64,000 nt of DNA, taken from positions 1 through 64,000 of the forward strand of contig NZ_JAHBCL010000009.1 in NCBI RefSeq assembly GCF_018390735.1, read 5' to 3'. Below, piece by piece: positions 54,015 to 63,282 of the stretch. Made by a program: the position numbers and the translations under genes. Numbering within the stretch: position 1 is the first letter of the stretch; every line of letters begins with the position of its first letter. This stretch comes from Fusibacter paucivorans (lineage in GTDB: Bacteria > Bacillota > Clostridia > Peptostreptococcales > Acidaminobacteraceae). The notes under the pieces were generated by a model. That model was not told where the DNA came from, made no database searches, and was given only the letters and a program-made list of their open reading frames with translations.

Positions 54015-54526
54015 TGCATCGCCTCCTTACTCAAATCCAACGTCGCAACGATGGTGTTTCCCGTTATATTTAGCTCAAATTCCAGCCGTCTAATCGTTTC
54101 TAATCCTCGTCGTCGGTCAGCGAGTGCATCAACGTCCGACTCGGTCTCATCCGCCGAATGTTTCAGACGCTCCAGTGTCTCATTGGCACAAATTGCATGA
54201 TAGGTCTTGTCGTGCCTTGGCACTTTTTCTGCGACACCTGCATCAGAGGATGCTACATCCATGCAAATACCTGACCCCTCATCTCGAATTGTAAAAATAA
54301 ACAGTTGATCTCTTGATTCGATTCTCAAAAAGACTTTTTTTTGCGGATCAAATGCATTGCCGTGTTCCACTGCATTATTTAACAGCTCTCTGAGTACAAA
54401 ATTGATTTTAAAAAGCGTATGAGACATCCAGTCAATTTCTCTGGCTTTTAACAGCATCAGCGCTTCTTTCGCTTTTTCATCCACCAATTCGAATGTCGAG
54501 TGAAATGTCGTTTCATAAATCACCAT
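54011..54526 (-). CDS. Anti-sigma kinase-like ATPase (RsbW/SpoIIAB type)
   Basis: A 171-residue GHKL ATPase with the N box ELLNNAVEHGNAF, G1 box DEGSGI and the G2-like RRRGLETIRR. It would phosphorylate the STAS protein and hold a sigma factor or another partner. No sigma factor gene is in the window. It follows the antiporter gene by 13 bases. Confidence 0.88.
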   Translation of the reverse strand: MVIYETTFHSTFELVDEKAKEALMLLKAREIDWMSHTLFKINFVLRELLNNAVEHGNAFDPQKKVFLRIESRDQLFIFTIRDEGSGICMDVASSDAGVAEKVPRHDKTYHAICANETLERLKHSADETESDVDALADRRRGLETIRRLEFELNITGNTIVATLDLSKEAMQ

Positions 54527-54539
54527 AAAAAGCCTCCTA

Positions 54540-56378
54540 TCAGGAAAAGAAATTATAGATCAGCGCCGTTAGCAATGTTGGCAGCAGAGCATATTGAAAA
54601 AGTTTGCCCGCAGAAATACCCGTTTCAAAAAAACGTTTTAGCACAGACTGACCAATAGGGTTTGGTGCATTGGCAATAATGGTAAGCCCCCCGCCAGTCA
54701 AAGCGCCTGATACGACAGCATAACGCATAGATGCTGGGAAATCCGGTACCAGCGTACTTAAATAAGTAATGGCGGCATTGTCATTAAAAGCCGTTAAAAC
54801 CGTTGCTGCAATATTGAGATGCAAAGGGTTTAATCTTCCAAGTAACGGGGCAATCCACCAAGCTTGCAGCGTCCCATGAATCATAATGCCCGATAAAAAG
54901 AATGCGACAAGCAATGGAGACTTTAAATCCAACCTGTTTTGATAAAATTCAGTGACTTGATAAAAACCGAGAAAGAAAAGAAAACCCGCTAAGAAAAGGA
55001 CTGGTGTCTCAGCATGAATCACTGTCCAAACGAGGAAAAACACATGGACACCCATAATCCAATAGGGAACTTGATCTTCCCGCTCATCCCAGTGTGAATC
55101 GTAGATTGTCGTCAAACCTGATGACTTTGTAAGTCCCGGGATGGACTTCGCCATTTCTTCCATTACAATCCCATCAAATTTTTCGTCGATGGCATTGCTG
55201 ATATCATATTTTTCACACTCTTCAGGCGTCAGTTTTTCGTGAGCCAAATCCTTGATGTTTTCTTTCAGAATAATGCTGTATGCATTGAGTTCAGACGTAA
55301 AGTGAACGCGTTTATCCACCAGTTTTTCCAGTTCCGTAAAATTCTCTTCAAGTTCCTTTTGACTAATGAAACGCCGCTGTATATAACGTTTAAATTTTGC
55401 ATTTTCGTAGGCTTCCTTCATATCTCCAAGTTCACCTCGAATCAATATGTAATAACTTGCCGTATTGGCAACCAGTGCCAGAAGTGTCTTCCAACCAAAT
55501 GTGGTCAGCATAAAATTCATATCCCAAGACCAAGGCCCCGCTACCATCATCACCGGCGGCGATGCAAAATTGGTCAATGAACCGCCAATTGAGATGTTGA
55601 CGAAGAGCAACGCCAGTGTCGCATATTTCAATCTTTTAGATGGCCCAAGACTATAAAACTTATCTGCAAGTAGCAACGCCGAAACAGCCATGGCAGCAGG
55701 TTCCGTGATAAATGCACCCAGAATACCCGATAAAAATAATATGAGTACCCACCATGTCTCAAGCGAATCGCCAATGATTCTGACAATGCGCCAAAGGACG
55801 AGTTCAAAGAGTTTAATAATCGGTCGCGAAGAGGCAATCACCATAATCACAATAACAAAGAGCGGTTCAATATATTCAAGCCCTTCGACATAGTGTACAA
55901 ATGTCGACCAATCATAATAAGTCGCAATGGCAATAGCCAGAAAAACCGCCCAAAATCCAAAGACCACTTCTATTTCGCCCAATAAGTGAAAAAAACTGGC
56001 AGGGATCGAATGTGAGTGCTTATCGCGAAGACCTTCTTTAATCAGCAACTCATATTCATGCTCCAAACGATGCGCAAGTCCCGTAAAAAAACTGGTCAAC
56101 AGTGTATGGGCGATGGCGAGTACAAAAATCACCAACGCAATGACATTAAAGGGTTCTACCGCAGCACGATGCGCCAATATATTAAAATAGCCGGTCATCG
56201 CTTGGTCTTCATAACTCAAATCTGATCTTGGGAAAACCGCCGCCTCTTCAGTACCGTTTGCAAACGCGGCCGACTGCAAAAAAAACAGTAAAAAAATGCC
56301 AATGACCATTAATAAAATCATTCGATGATGTCGAAAAAAACTCAATTTTTCATTTACTGTACACAACTTTTCATACAT
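54540..56378 (-). CDS. Putative Na+/H+ antiporter (Na_H_antiport_3 family)
   Basis: A 612-residue membrane protein with a signal-like first helix (23-40) and about 12 further helices, split by a 130-residue hydrophilic region (about 320-425). Motifs include FITEPAAMAVSALL, NISIGGSLTNFASPPVMM and TAFNDNAAITYLSTLVPDF, in line with ion transporter families of the NhaD/ArsB type. The ion is inferred from the family. It leads the partner-switch genes in one operon, a rare link between an ion transporter and stress signalling. GAGG precedes the ATG. Confidence 0.83.
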   Translation of the reverse strand: MYEKLCTVNEKLSFFRHHRMILLMVIGIFLLFFLQSAAFANGTEEAAVFPRSDLSYEDQAMTGYFNILAHRAAVEPFNVIALVIFVLAIAHTLLTSFFTGLAHRLEHEYELLIKEGLRDKHSHSIPASFFHLLGEIEVVFGFWAVFLAIAIATYYDWSTFVHYVEGLEYIEPLFVIVIMVIASSRPIIKLFELVLWRIVRIIGDSLETWWVLILFLSGILGAFITEPAAMAVSALLLADKFYSLGPSKRLKYATLALLFVNISIGGSLTNFASPPVMMVAGPWSWDMNFMLTTFGWKTLLALVANTASYYILIRGELGDMKEAYENAKFKRYIQRRFISQKELEENFTELEKLVDKRVHFTSELNAYSIILKENIKDLAHEKLTPEECEKYDISNAIDEKFDGIVMEEMAKSIPGLTKSSGLTTIYDSHWDEREDQVPYWIMGVHVFFLVWTVIHAETPVLFLAGFLFFLGFYQVTEFYQNRLDLKSPLLVAFFLSGIMIHGTLQAWWIAPLLGRLNPLHLNIAATVLTAFNDNAAITYLSTLVPDFPASMRYAVVSGALTGGGLTIIANAPNPIGQSVLKRFFETGISAGKLFQYALLPTLLTALIYNFFS

Positions 56379-56410
56379 GGGAGCACCTCAAAAATGGGAT
56401 ATATCAAAAG

Positions 56411-56437
56411 GATACCCAGATCTCGGCAATACTATCA
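56411..56437 (-). promoter_or_regulatory. Sigma-B-like promoter of the antiporter operon
   Basis: On the minus strand TGATA (56437-56433), 15 bases, GGGTATC (56417-56411). This resembles the clostridial sigma-B consensus WGWTT-N13-17-(G/T)GGTAWA with one mismatch in each box. It lies 33 bases before the start. Confidence 0.45.
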
Positions 56438-56528
56438 TTTGCTTATACGAATAGTCCTCCAAACGGCAATATTAATCGCCTGTCAATTCCCCCAGAGACA
56501 CTTTTACAGGTTTGGATCCTCTTTGCAT

Positions 56529-56560
56529 GAAAAAACAGCCCCCTTGCGAAAGCTGTCTTT
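56529..56560 (-). terminator. Terminator of the csbD-like gene
   Basis: ACAGC (56535-56539) and GCTGT (56552-56556) stem followed by TTTTTT on the minus strand. Confidence 0.7.
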
Positions 56561-56615
56561 TCAGTGCCGTTCATGATGTCGTTTTACCATACGCCCTTAC
56601 TGTTCCTTTCCTCTG

Positions 56616-56831
56616 TTATTGGAAATTTCGATTAACCCATGCATGACTGAAATCATTCACTTCTTTTTCAGCCTCCGCATGTGATACGCCGCAGCGTTTT
56701 TCAATAATACCAACCAAGCTTTCGAGATTAGCTTCGATCTCATCCAGATCATTATCTGTCAGCTCATCCCATCTCATTTTGACTTCTTCTTTCATTTCAT
56801 CCCATTCAATTTCCAGTTGATTGCGATTCAT
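56616..56831 (-). CDS. CsbD-like general stress protein
   Basis: A 71-residue, acidic, helical protein. WDEMKEEVKMRWDELTDNDL followed by VGIIEKRCGVSHAEAEKEV matches CsbD-like proteins, a small family controlled by sigma-B in Bacillus; its function is unknown. GAAGGAGG precedes the ATG. It stands alone with a sigma-B-like promoter, next to the partner-switch operon. Confidence 0.85.
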   Translation of the reverse strand: MNRNQLEIEWDEMKEEVKMRWDELTDNDLDEIEANLESLVGIIEKRCGVSHAEAEKEVNDFSHAWVNRNFQ

Positions 56832-56872
56832 GATAAAGCCTCCTTCATTTTTACTGATTTCGTCATTCTATG

Positions 56873-56899
56873 TATACCTATTTTGATAAATTTTAATCA
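56873..56899 (-). promoter_or_regulatory. Sigma-B-like promoter of the csbD-like gene
   Basis: On the minus strand TGATT (56899-56895), 15 bases, AGGTATA (56879-56873), a good match to the clostridial sigma-B consensus. It lies 42 bases before the start. The same 15-base spacing occurs upstream of the antiporter operon. Confidence 0.5.
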
Positions 56900-57066
56900 A
56901 TTTTATGTAAATCAATAAACGATTAATCAATCTCACCAAATACACTTAAAGTATTTGATGAAATTACTAAAAAACAAAAAAATAAAAGGCATTTAAGTTG
57001 TTTGATTGATTCAGATAACATTATGATTATCTTAAAATAATCAATTCTCTTAAACACCTATTTTCA

Positions 57067-59349
57067 TCACTTTTCAATAATCGACATGAGAACAGCGCCT
57101 GCCGGATAGGCTTTCTGAAAAACCGCGTCATCCGGCATTGCTTCAAAATGTCCAAGCGTCTGCGTCCGATAAACTGTATACCAGTCATAGCCCGTCTCAA
57201 CCATTGCTTCGCTTGCTAGCGGTTCACCTAAAGCAGGGATAATATCGAGACACGCGATTGCAACAAGATGACCATCAAGTCCCTTCAAGCCGCCGTTTTC
57301 AAAGGCTGCAAAACCATATTTCAGTGTTTCGCGCCCCAAATAAACGAGTTCGTCATAAGCATCACGATGCGTCTCAATATAATCGCCAGGTGCCGAACTG
57401 AGCGCCGGTGAAGATTCGATTTCGGCAATCAACGCTTCAATCCACACCTTTATCGCCTCCGGTGGCAATACCGCTTCAGCAATCGCCTGCTGATAACACG
57501 CAATCGCATTTGGAACTGTATACGATGTAAGCGGTATTGGATCTGCCACATTTTTATGAACGGTTCGCCATGTTTCAGCTTGTTCTGCTGTATTAGGCGT
57601 CCGGATCTCTATGAGTTCATATATTCCCTGTTCCGTCACTTGCAGTGTCATCAGCACCGGCGTTTCGATACGCTGCTGTTCAATCAGCCGCCCATCCTGT
57701 TTGGTAAAATCACATGCCATCGCCGCCGTATAAACCGTCACCGAATCGTTATTGCTGTCCGAAACAATCATCCCAAGCGGTGTGTAGGACGTCGTCTCAA
57801 TCAACGCTTCGCTTTGACTTTCAGCAGCACCGCCGCCATTAAAACCTGTGTTCGAACGCAAGTACGCCGTCAGCGCATTTGTGATCACTTGATCCGGCAA
57901 TGCATTATTCATCACATTGGCAAGATTTGCAAGTGAGCTTTCAGACTCACCAAACATTCGAATATCACGCTGAAATAAAGAATCTGCCCATTCACGGTCA
58001 AAAGTGTATGATCGCCCTTCATGCAGTGAATTGATTTCATACCGCACCCACGATGCATTGTCAATCAGCGCTAGCAATATCGCCGCATTTCGATTCAAAA
58101 TCATCGAAGCACTGGGATCGCCAATGGCATCCTTATGATCACCCCATTGTTCGAGATAAGCATCGTCTTTTGTCGTCAGAGGTATCGTAACCCCATAAGG
58201 CAATTCAGAAGTTTGCAGCGCAACACCCCCATAGGTTAATGCCTCCGGCATTGAAAGACCGCTCAAAATACCGACGACTTTTGAATTGTCCCCAACATAA
58301 AGTGTACGATTGGCATAGAGCGTCTCAACGTCAACAGGTTCAATGAGCTCTAATACTGCTGATCGATCAGGCATCGCTGCCGGAGCTTCACGCTGTGTCA
58401 CCAGCAATACGCCAACAGCACAAATGAAGCAGATGCCAATACTCGACCACACCAACAGGCGTTTTTGCTGTTTATATTTTAACACGCGTTTAATTCGCTG
58501 TTTAATATCGCCTTTGCCAAAGCCGACGCCCTGCGCGGTATGCATGGATGCCGTCTTGAGAATTGCCGTCGCATAAGCGGGCTTTATGCTTTCACCAAGA
58601 TTTTCAATAACCGCCTCGTCACAGGCCATTTCCATATCCGCCTCAGAGACTCTATACGCCAGCCATACCAATGGATTAAACCAGTGAACGCTTACTGCCG
58701 CATAGCCAATGAGCCTAAAGAGCATATCTTTTCGCACGATATGCATTTTTTCATGCTGTAAAACAGTATGATTCGCCTGTAAATCAAAACCTAGCGGTAC
58801 GTAAATCACAGGTTTTATGATTCCCATAACAAATGGCGTCTCAATACCAGGCAACGTATAAATCAATGCCTGATCTGCAACTTTTTCAGCATAGCGCAGC
58901 TGATGCTGCAATTGAATTGCCGAAGCAATCCCCTTTCCAAGTACTGCCAAAATACCTAGTACCCAAATAATAATCACCAAACGTTCCCACATAGCATCTG
59001 AATGTATCATGACACCATCTGGCACGACACGCCGCGTCACCGCATTGACCACGGGTGCCGTTACAGACAATCGCTGTGATTGTGCTACGACGCCATCAAT
59101 TGCTGCCGCTGCTGTCTCGAATTCCCGATGACTTGATACCCCTATCGATTTTGCCCATTGACTGAAAGCCACGACCATCGAATGCATCGAGAACGGCCAA
59201 ATCATGCGATAAAGCACTACTGACCAAAGCAGATAAACGTGTCGCTTATGCATGTTTCGAAACAGTATGCGCAAAGCAAAAACACAGCCAATGGCAATTG
59301 TTGTGTTCACACTCATCGTTAACAGTTTTGTTAATATTGTATCCATCAT
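57067..59349 (-). CDS. BlaR1/MecR1-type M56 metalloprotease with novel sensor domain
   Basis: A 760-residue membrane sensor protease. Four helices in residues 1-320 enclose the zinc site HEKMH (199-203) with the downstream Glu in MACDEAV. The C-terminal 430 residues lie outside the cell after a helix at 300-317, but they lack the penicillin-binding serine motifs of BlaR1 and I do not recognise the fold. On signal it would cleave the BlaI-type repressor encoded just upstream, whose stop codon overlaps its ATG (ATGA). Confidence 0.85.
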   Translation of the reverse strand: MMDTILTKLLTMSVNTTIAIGCVFALRILFRNMHKRHVYLLWSVVLYRMIWPFSMHSMVVAFSQWAKSIGVSSHREFETAAAAIDGVVAQSQRLSVTAPVVNAVTRRVVPDGVMIHSDAMWERLVIIIWVLGILAVLGKGIASAIQLQHQLRYAEKVADQALIYTLPGIETPFVMGIIKPVIYVPLGFDLQANHTVLQHEKMHIVRKDMLFRLIGYAAVSVHWFNPLVWLAYRVSEADMEMACDEAVIENLGESIKPAYATAILKTASMHTAQGVGFGKGDIKQRIKRVLKYKQQKRLLVWSSIGICFICAVGVLLVTQREAPAAMPDRSAVLELIEPVDVETLYANRTLYVGDNSKVVGILSGLSMPEALTYGGVALQTSELPYGVTIPLTTKDDAYLEQWGDHKDAIGDPSASMILNRNAAILLALIDNASWVRYEINSLHEGRSYTFDREWADSLFQRDIRMFGESESSLANLANVMNNALPDQVITNALTAYLRSNTGFNGGGAAESQSEALIETTSYTPLGMIVSDSNNDSVTVYTAAMACDFTKQDGRLIEQQRIETPVLMTLQVTEQGIYELIEIRTPNTAEQAETWRTVHKNVADPIPLTSYTVPNAIACYQQAIAEAVLPPEAIKVWIEALIAEIESSPALSSAPGDYIETHRDAYDELVYLGRETLKYGFAAFENGGLKGLDGHLVAIACLDIIPALGEPLASEAMVETGYDWYTVYRTQTLGHFEAMPDDAVFQKAYPAGAVLMSIIEK

Positions 59350-59714
59350 TGATCGCCATCCTTATAAGCTGCAATAAGTGCTTCAAGCGCTTCGATCTCC
59401 CGATCGCCAAGTTTCGAATGTTTCGCAAAAGCGGTGATAAATTTGGGCAGAGAACCCCCATAAGCATCATTAATAAACTGTTCTCCCCGTGCCGCCAGAA
59501 AAGCTTCCTTGGTCATCAAAACAACGACCACCCCGTCTTTATTTTGAAACAATCCTCGATCACACAATCTTTTTAACATGGTATATGTCGTCGTTCGTTT
59601 CCAATCAAATGTCGTTTTTGCTTCCTGTATGAGCACCCGCGTCGTTACCGGTGCCTGTTCCCAGATCATCTCTGCAAATTTCATTTCCATTTCACCTAGC
59701 TTTAACAATTCCAC
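59346..59714 (-). CDS. blaI: BlaI/MecI/CopY family transcriptional repressor
   Basis: A 122-residue winged-helix repressor. The DNA-binding core runs from MKFAEMIWEQAPVTTR to TTYTMLKRLCDRGLF, and a C-terminal helix forms the dimer. GTG 59714, eight bases behind GAAGAGG, gives the usual family length. It heads an operon with a BlaR1-type protease, and two identical-type palindromes overlap its promoter. Confidence 0.88.
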   Translation of the reverse strand: MELLKLGEMEMKFAEMIWEQAPVTTRVLIQEAKTTFDWKRTTTYTMLKRLCDRGLFQNKDGVVVVLMTKEAFLAARGEQFINDAYGGSLPKFITAFAKHSKLGDREIEALEALIAAYKDGDQ

Positions 59715-59867
59715 ACCTTGCACCTCTTCTTTGTTAAATATCATCTTAACGCATTTCATTCGTTAAAATTTCAATGCTTTTTATCGCTTCATATGTTAAT
59801 CAATTTACAACTTCAACGATTCAAATTAACTTAACCAATCTAATCGCTGCATCAAGCGTCGCATGCT

Positions 59868-59919
59868 GTCTAATATCATTAGACAACTATAGTCTAACGT
59901 CATTAGACAGCTTTGTCAA
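59868..59919 (-). promoter_or_regulatory. Promoter with double BlaI-type operator
   Basis: GTCTAATATCATTAGAC (59868-59884) and GTCTAACGTCATTAGAC (59892-59908) are two copies of a GTCTAA-N5-TTAGAC palindrome, 24 bases apart. On the minus strand TTGACA (59919-59914), spacer 17, TAGACT (59896-59891) forms the promoter they cover. Confidence 0.8.
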
Positions 59920-59978
59920 TTGTTTTTTGATCTTGCTTATCTATTAAAGAAAAGTGTGCCGCTAATGCACTATAAAAA

Positions 59979-60006
59979 ATTGCCGACAGGTTATCCCGTC
60001 GGCAAT
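59979..60006 (-). terminator. Terminator of the MalY/PatB-type gene
   Basis: ATTGCCGAC (59979-59987) and GTCGGCAAT (59998-60006), followed by T on the minus strand. Confidence 0.88.
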
Positions 60007-60105
60007 CTTAATATTCTAAATTCTATTCACTTCGTTAAGTACCGATTGTTCTTAAATCATTTTACATTCGGCCAATTGCGTCATTTGAAAATCTAATAAA
60101 TTTAC

Positions 60106-61296
60106 CTATTTGCTGTTCAGTGCCTTAATGCCGCGTTCGATTCGGCCAAGCGCTTCTTCGATCAATGATCGAGGACACGCCGCGTTGATGCGTTCAAAGC
60201 CTTCACCGCCGCTGCCAAAGATATAACCTTCATCAAGTGCCAGTTTCAGATCTCTTTGCATCCACTTTTCAAGTGAGCTTTGATCCATATTAAGCCCTCT
60301 AAAGTCGAGCCATGCCAGATAGGTTCCCTCTGGCTTTTTAAAGGTTACGCCCGGTAAACGCTCGTCTACAAACTTTTTGATAAAGTCCATATTGCCTTCA
60401 ATGTATGCTAAAACAGCTTCCAGCCATGGTTCGCCTTTTGTATACGCCGCTTCCAGCGCCACAATCCCAAAGGTATTCGGATGACGAATCGCATTGTTTT
60501 CAAGCGTTACTTGATATTCCTTTCGCAGTTTATCGTTCGGAATAATAATATTCGATACTTGAAGCCCTGCGAGGTTAAATGTTTTAGATGGTGCCACACA
60601 GGTAATGCTGTTGTTGGCAAAAGATTCTGAAATGCTTGCAAACGGCGTATGCTGATGCCCGCTCATGATGAGGTCTGAGTGAATTTCATCTGCAACGACC
60701 AAGACATCATTTGCTAAACAAATTTCACCAAGGCGTTCCAGTTCTTCTTTTCGCCAGACACGCCCCACAGGATTGTGCGGGCTGCATAGAATCAGCATTC
60801 TAACACGAGGATCTTTTACTTTTGCTTCAAGATCTTCATAATCCATAACGTAGTCGCCGGCTTCTTCTTTCAACGGATTGAGCACAATGCCAGCACCGTT
60901 GTTATTAATGGCCATTGAGAACGGATAATAGACGGGATTTTGAATAATCACTTTATCGCCCGTTTTGCAGAACGTCTGAACTAAATAATTCACTGCGGGA
61001 ACGACACCGGGTGTAAAGACGATCCACGATTTATCAAGCTGCCAGTTATTGCGGCGAGCATTCCAGTCAACAATCGCTTCATAATAGGATTCGTCAATGT
61101 CCGCATAACCATAGATTCCGTGTTCAGCTCTTTTTACCAACGCCTCTACAACGGGATCAGGACATTTAAAGTCCATATCCGCCACCCACATTGGCAGCAT
61201 CTCTTCATCGCCAAACATCGTTTTTAAAACATTGGGTTCCCATTTTACTGAATTGGTATTTTTTCGATCAATAATTTTGTCAAATTGATACTGCAT
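60106..61296 (-). CDS. MalY/PatB family PLP cystathionine beta-lyase or aminotransferase
   Basis: A 396-residue fold-type I PLP enzyme. It shows MWVADMDFKCPDPVVEAL at the start, CSPHNPVGRVW, DEIHSDL and the Schiff-base lysine in VAPSKTFNLAGLQ, all typical of MalY/PatB. It would cleave C-S bonds of cystathionine or cysteine conjugates to pyruvate and ammonia. AAAGGAGG precedes the ATG. It follows a nitrilase-family gene by 80 bases. Confidence 0.9.
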   Translation of the reverse strand: MQYQFDKIIDRKNTNSVKWEPNVLKTMFGDEEMLPMWVADMDFKCPDPVVEALVKRAEHGIYGYADIDESYYEAIVDWNARRNNWQLDKSWIVFTPGVVPAVNYLVQTFCKTGDKVIIQNPVYYPFSMAINNNGAGIVLNPLKEEAGDYVMDYEDLEAKVKDPRVRMLILCSPHNPVGRVWRKEELERLGEICLANDVLVVADEIHSDLIMSGHQHTPFASISESFANNSITCVAPSKTFNLAGLQVSNIIIPNDKLRKEYQVTLENNAIRHPNTFGIVALEAAYTKGEPWLEAVLAYIEGNMDFIKKFVDERLPGVTFKKPEGTYLAWLDFRGLNMDQSSLEKWMQRDLKLALDEGYIFGSGGEGFERINAACPRSLIEEALGRIERGIKALNSK

Positions 61297-61376
61297 GTCG
61301 AAAAGCCTCCTTTGATTTAACGCATTTTTTCATACGTTTAATATAGTCGCACAACATTATGCGAATTTGAATACCT

Positions 61377-62201
61377 TTAAACCGTTTCGAGTCGATATAC
61401 GTCTGGACGTCTATTCTTTAAGCTTGGCAACTCATCTCTCATACGGGTTACCATATCGAGATCTACGGTTGCAATCACCATGGCTTCTTCTTTTTCAATT
61501 TCCGCAATAATTTCGCCCCATGGGTTAATCATCAGGCTATGACCATAGGAATGAATGTTTTCGCGTTTCTCACCCGTTTGAGCTGATGCAATAATGTAAC
61601 ATCCGTTTTCGATGGCACGCGCTCTTAAAAGCGTTTCCCAATGTGCTTCACCAGTTGCATAGGCAAAGTTTGCAGGTACAAAGATGATTTCTGAGCCCTG
61701 CAGCGAAAGCAATCTGAAAAGTTCAGGAAATCTAAGATCATAACAGATGGTCAATCCCAAATGCCCAATTGACGTTTCAACGGAAACCACATCACCGCCC
61801 GCTTTATTGCGCGAAGATTCAAGTGCGGTTACTTTTCCCGGAATATCAACATCATATAGATGAATTTTTCGATAAATCGAAACCGTTTCACCTTCGGGAT
61901 TCAACAACACCGTCGTGTTGTACGGCAAGCCTTCCGCTTGCCTTTCTCTGATGCTGCCGCAATGAATCCACATGCCGTACTTCTTTGCACATGCTTTCAT
62001 AAATGTAATCGTTGGGCCATCCAATGGCTCGGAAGTATCTATGGTGCGATCCGCAGTCATGCGGTTCATGACTTCTGGCAATGCAATTAGGGCAACATCC
62101 TCAGATTTTGCCTTTGCAATAAACGCTTCAATACGTTTTAAATTATCATCACGGTCACCGCCCGTGTCCATTTGTATCATGCCGATTTTATATGTTCTCA
62201 T
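61377..62201 (-). CDS. Carbon-nitrogen hydrolase (Nit2-like omega-amidase)
   Basis: A 274-residue nitrilase-superfamily amidase with the Glu-Lys-Cys triad: E in ALPEVMNRM, K in YRKIHLYDVD and C in LTICYDLRFPELFR. The HLYDVD and CYDLRFPEL motifs are typical of Nit1/Nit2, which hydrolyse alpha-ketoglutaramate or deaminated glutathione. GAAAGGTAG precedes the ATG. Placed upstream of the MalY-type gene it may act in sulfur amino-acid or keto-acid salvage. Confidence 0.88.
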   Translation of the reverse strand: MRTYKIGMIQMDTGGDRDDNLKRIEAFIAKAKSEDVALIALPEVMNRMTADRTIDTSEPLDGPTITFMKACAKKYGMWIHCGSIRERQAEGLPYNTTVLLNPEGETVSIYRKIHLYDVDIPGKVTALESSRNKAGGDVVSVETSIGHLGLTICYDLRFPELFRLLSLQGSEIIFVPANFAYATGEAHWETLLRARAIENGCYIIASAQTGEKRENIHSYGHSLMINPWGEIIAEIEKEEAMVIATVDLDMVTRMRDELPSLKNRRPDVYRLETV

Positions 62202-62271
62202 AGCACTACCTTTCTATTATATACCAATCTTACGTCATCATGTATTGTTATTGATACTTGCGTCACATTAT

Positions 62272-62301
62272 TGTCGGCCAGCCATTCACTGCTGGCCGAC
62301 A
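62272..62301 (-). terminator. Strong hairpin after oppF
   Basis: TGTCGGCCAGC (62272-62282) and GCTGGCCGACA (62291-62301) pair perfectly, 20 bases after the oppF stop. The T-run is weak on the minus strand, so termination may depend on the stem. Confidence 0.6.
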
Positions 62302-62319
62302 TTTTATAGCGTAGGTTTT

Positions 62320-63282
62320 TTATAGCTGATTGATTTCCTTAACATAATGGCAAGCGACGTAGTGACCTTCGGTCACAGCTTCAAAAACAGGTTCTTCTGT
62401 ACGACATTTATCCTTAACATACGCACATCGTGATGCAAATCGACATCCCGGTTTCGGATTAACCGGTGATGAAATTTCACCTTTTAATAAGCTGCGCTCT
62501 TTTTTTGCCCCGACTTCTGCAATTGGCACTGCAGCCAGAAGCGCCTTGGTATACGGATGCAAACGATTTTTAAAGAGCTGTGATGACGATGTGTATTCCA
62601 CCATCTTGCCCATGTACATCACGAGTATATCATCTGAAATATGCTTAACCACTGACAAATCGTGCGTAATAAATAGATAGGTCAGTCCCAGCTCATCCTG
62701 CAAATCCTGCATGAGATTTAAAATCTGCGCCTGAATAGATACATCCAGCGCCGATACGGGTTCATCGCAGACGATAAACTTCGGTTTAAGTGCCAGCGCA
62801 CGGGCCACGCCAATCCGTTGTCGCCTCCCGCCATCGAGTTCATGTGGAAAGCAATTTGCCAAATCGGCTGAAAGCCCTACAATATCCATGAGCTCGAAAA
62901 CCCTTTTCGTGAGTTTAGATCGATCTGTTTCAACCCGATTGATCACCAAAGGTTCTGAAATAGTCTGAAATACAGACATTCTGGGATTTAGCGACGAATA
63001 AGGATCTTGAAAAATCATTTGCATATTGGGTCTCAGCGCTTTTAATGCCGTTTTATCGATATTGGTAATATCTTCACCTTCGAAATAGATCTCGCCGCTG
63101 GTTTTAGGGAGCAAATGGACAATCGTTCTGCCAAGTGTCGATTTGCCGCAGCCTGATTCGCCCACAACGCCCAATGTCTTCTGTGTCTCAATTTTTAGGC
63201 TGACACCGTCCACAGCGTGAAGCATTCCATTCGGTGTTTTAAAATGCTTTTTTAGATTTTTAACTTCTAATAAAGTGCTCAT
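62320..63282 (-). CDS. oppF: Oligopeptide ABC transporter ATP-binding protein OppF
   Basis: A 320-residue ATPase. Walker [10 protein letters not shown] (about 40-48), signature LDGGRRQRI, Walker B FIVCDEP and the C-terminal oligopeptide-transport region with a Cys cluster ([16 protein letters not shown]) that may bind Fe-S. The signature differs from the usual LSGGQ but the DGGRRQRI variant is common in OppF. Its start overlaps the oppD stop by four bases. Confidence 0.92.
   Translation of the reverse strand: MSTLLEVKNLKKHFKTPNGMLHAVDGVSLKIETQKTLGVVGESGCGKSTLGRTIVHLLPKTSGEIYFEGEDITNIDKTALKALRPNMQMIFQDPYSSLNPRMSVFQTISEPLVINRVETDRSKLTKRVFELMDIVGLSADLANCFPHELDGGRRQRIGVARALALKPKFIVCDEPVSALDVSIQAQILNLMQDLQDELGLTYLFITHDLSVVKHISDDILVMYMGKMVEYTSSSQLFKNRLHPYTKALLAAVPIAEVGAKKERSLLKGEISSPVNPKPGCRFASRCAYVKDKCRTEEPVFEAVTEGHYVACHYVKEINQL

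Noticed and set aside
57067-59349. Calling the blaI-blaR1 pair a beta-lactam resistance locus
   Set aside because: The sensor lacks SxxK/SxN/KTG penicillin-binding motifs and no beta-lactamase or PBP gene is adjacent.
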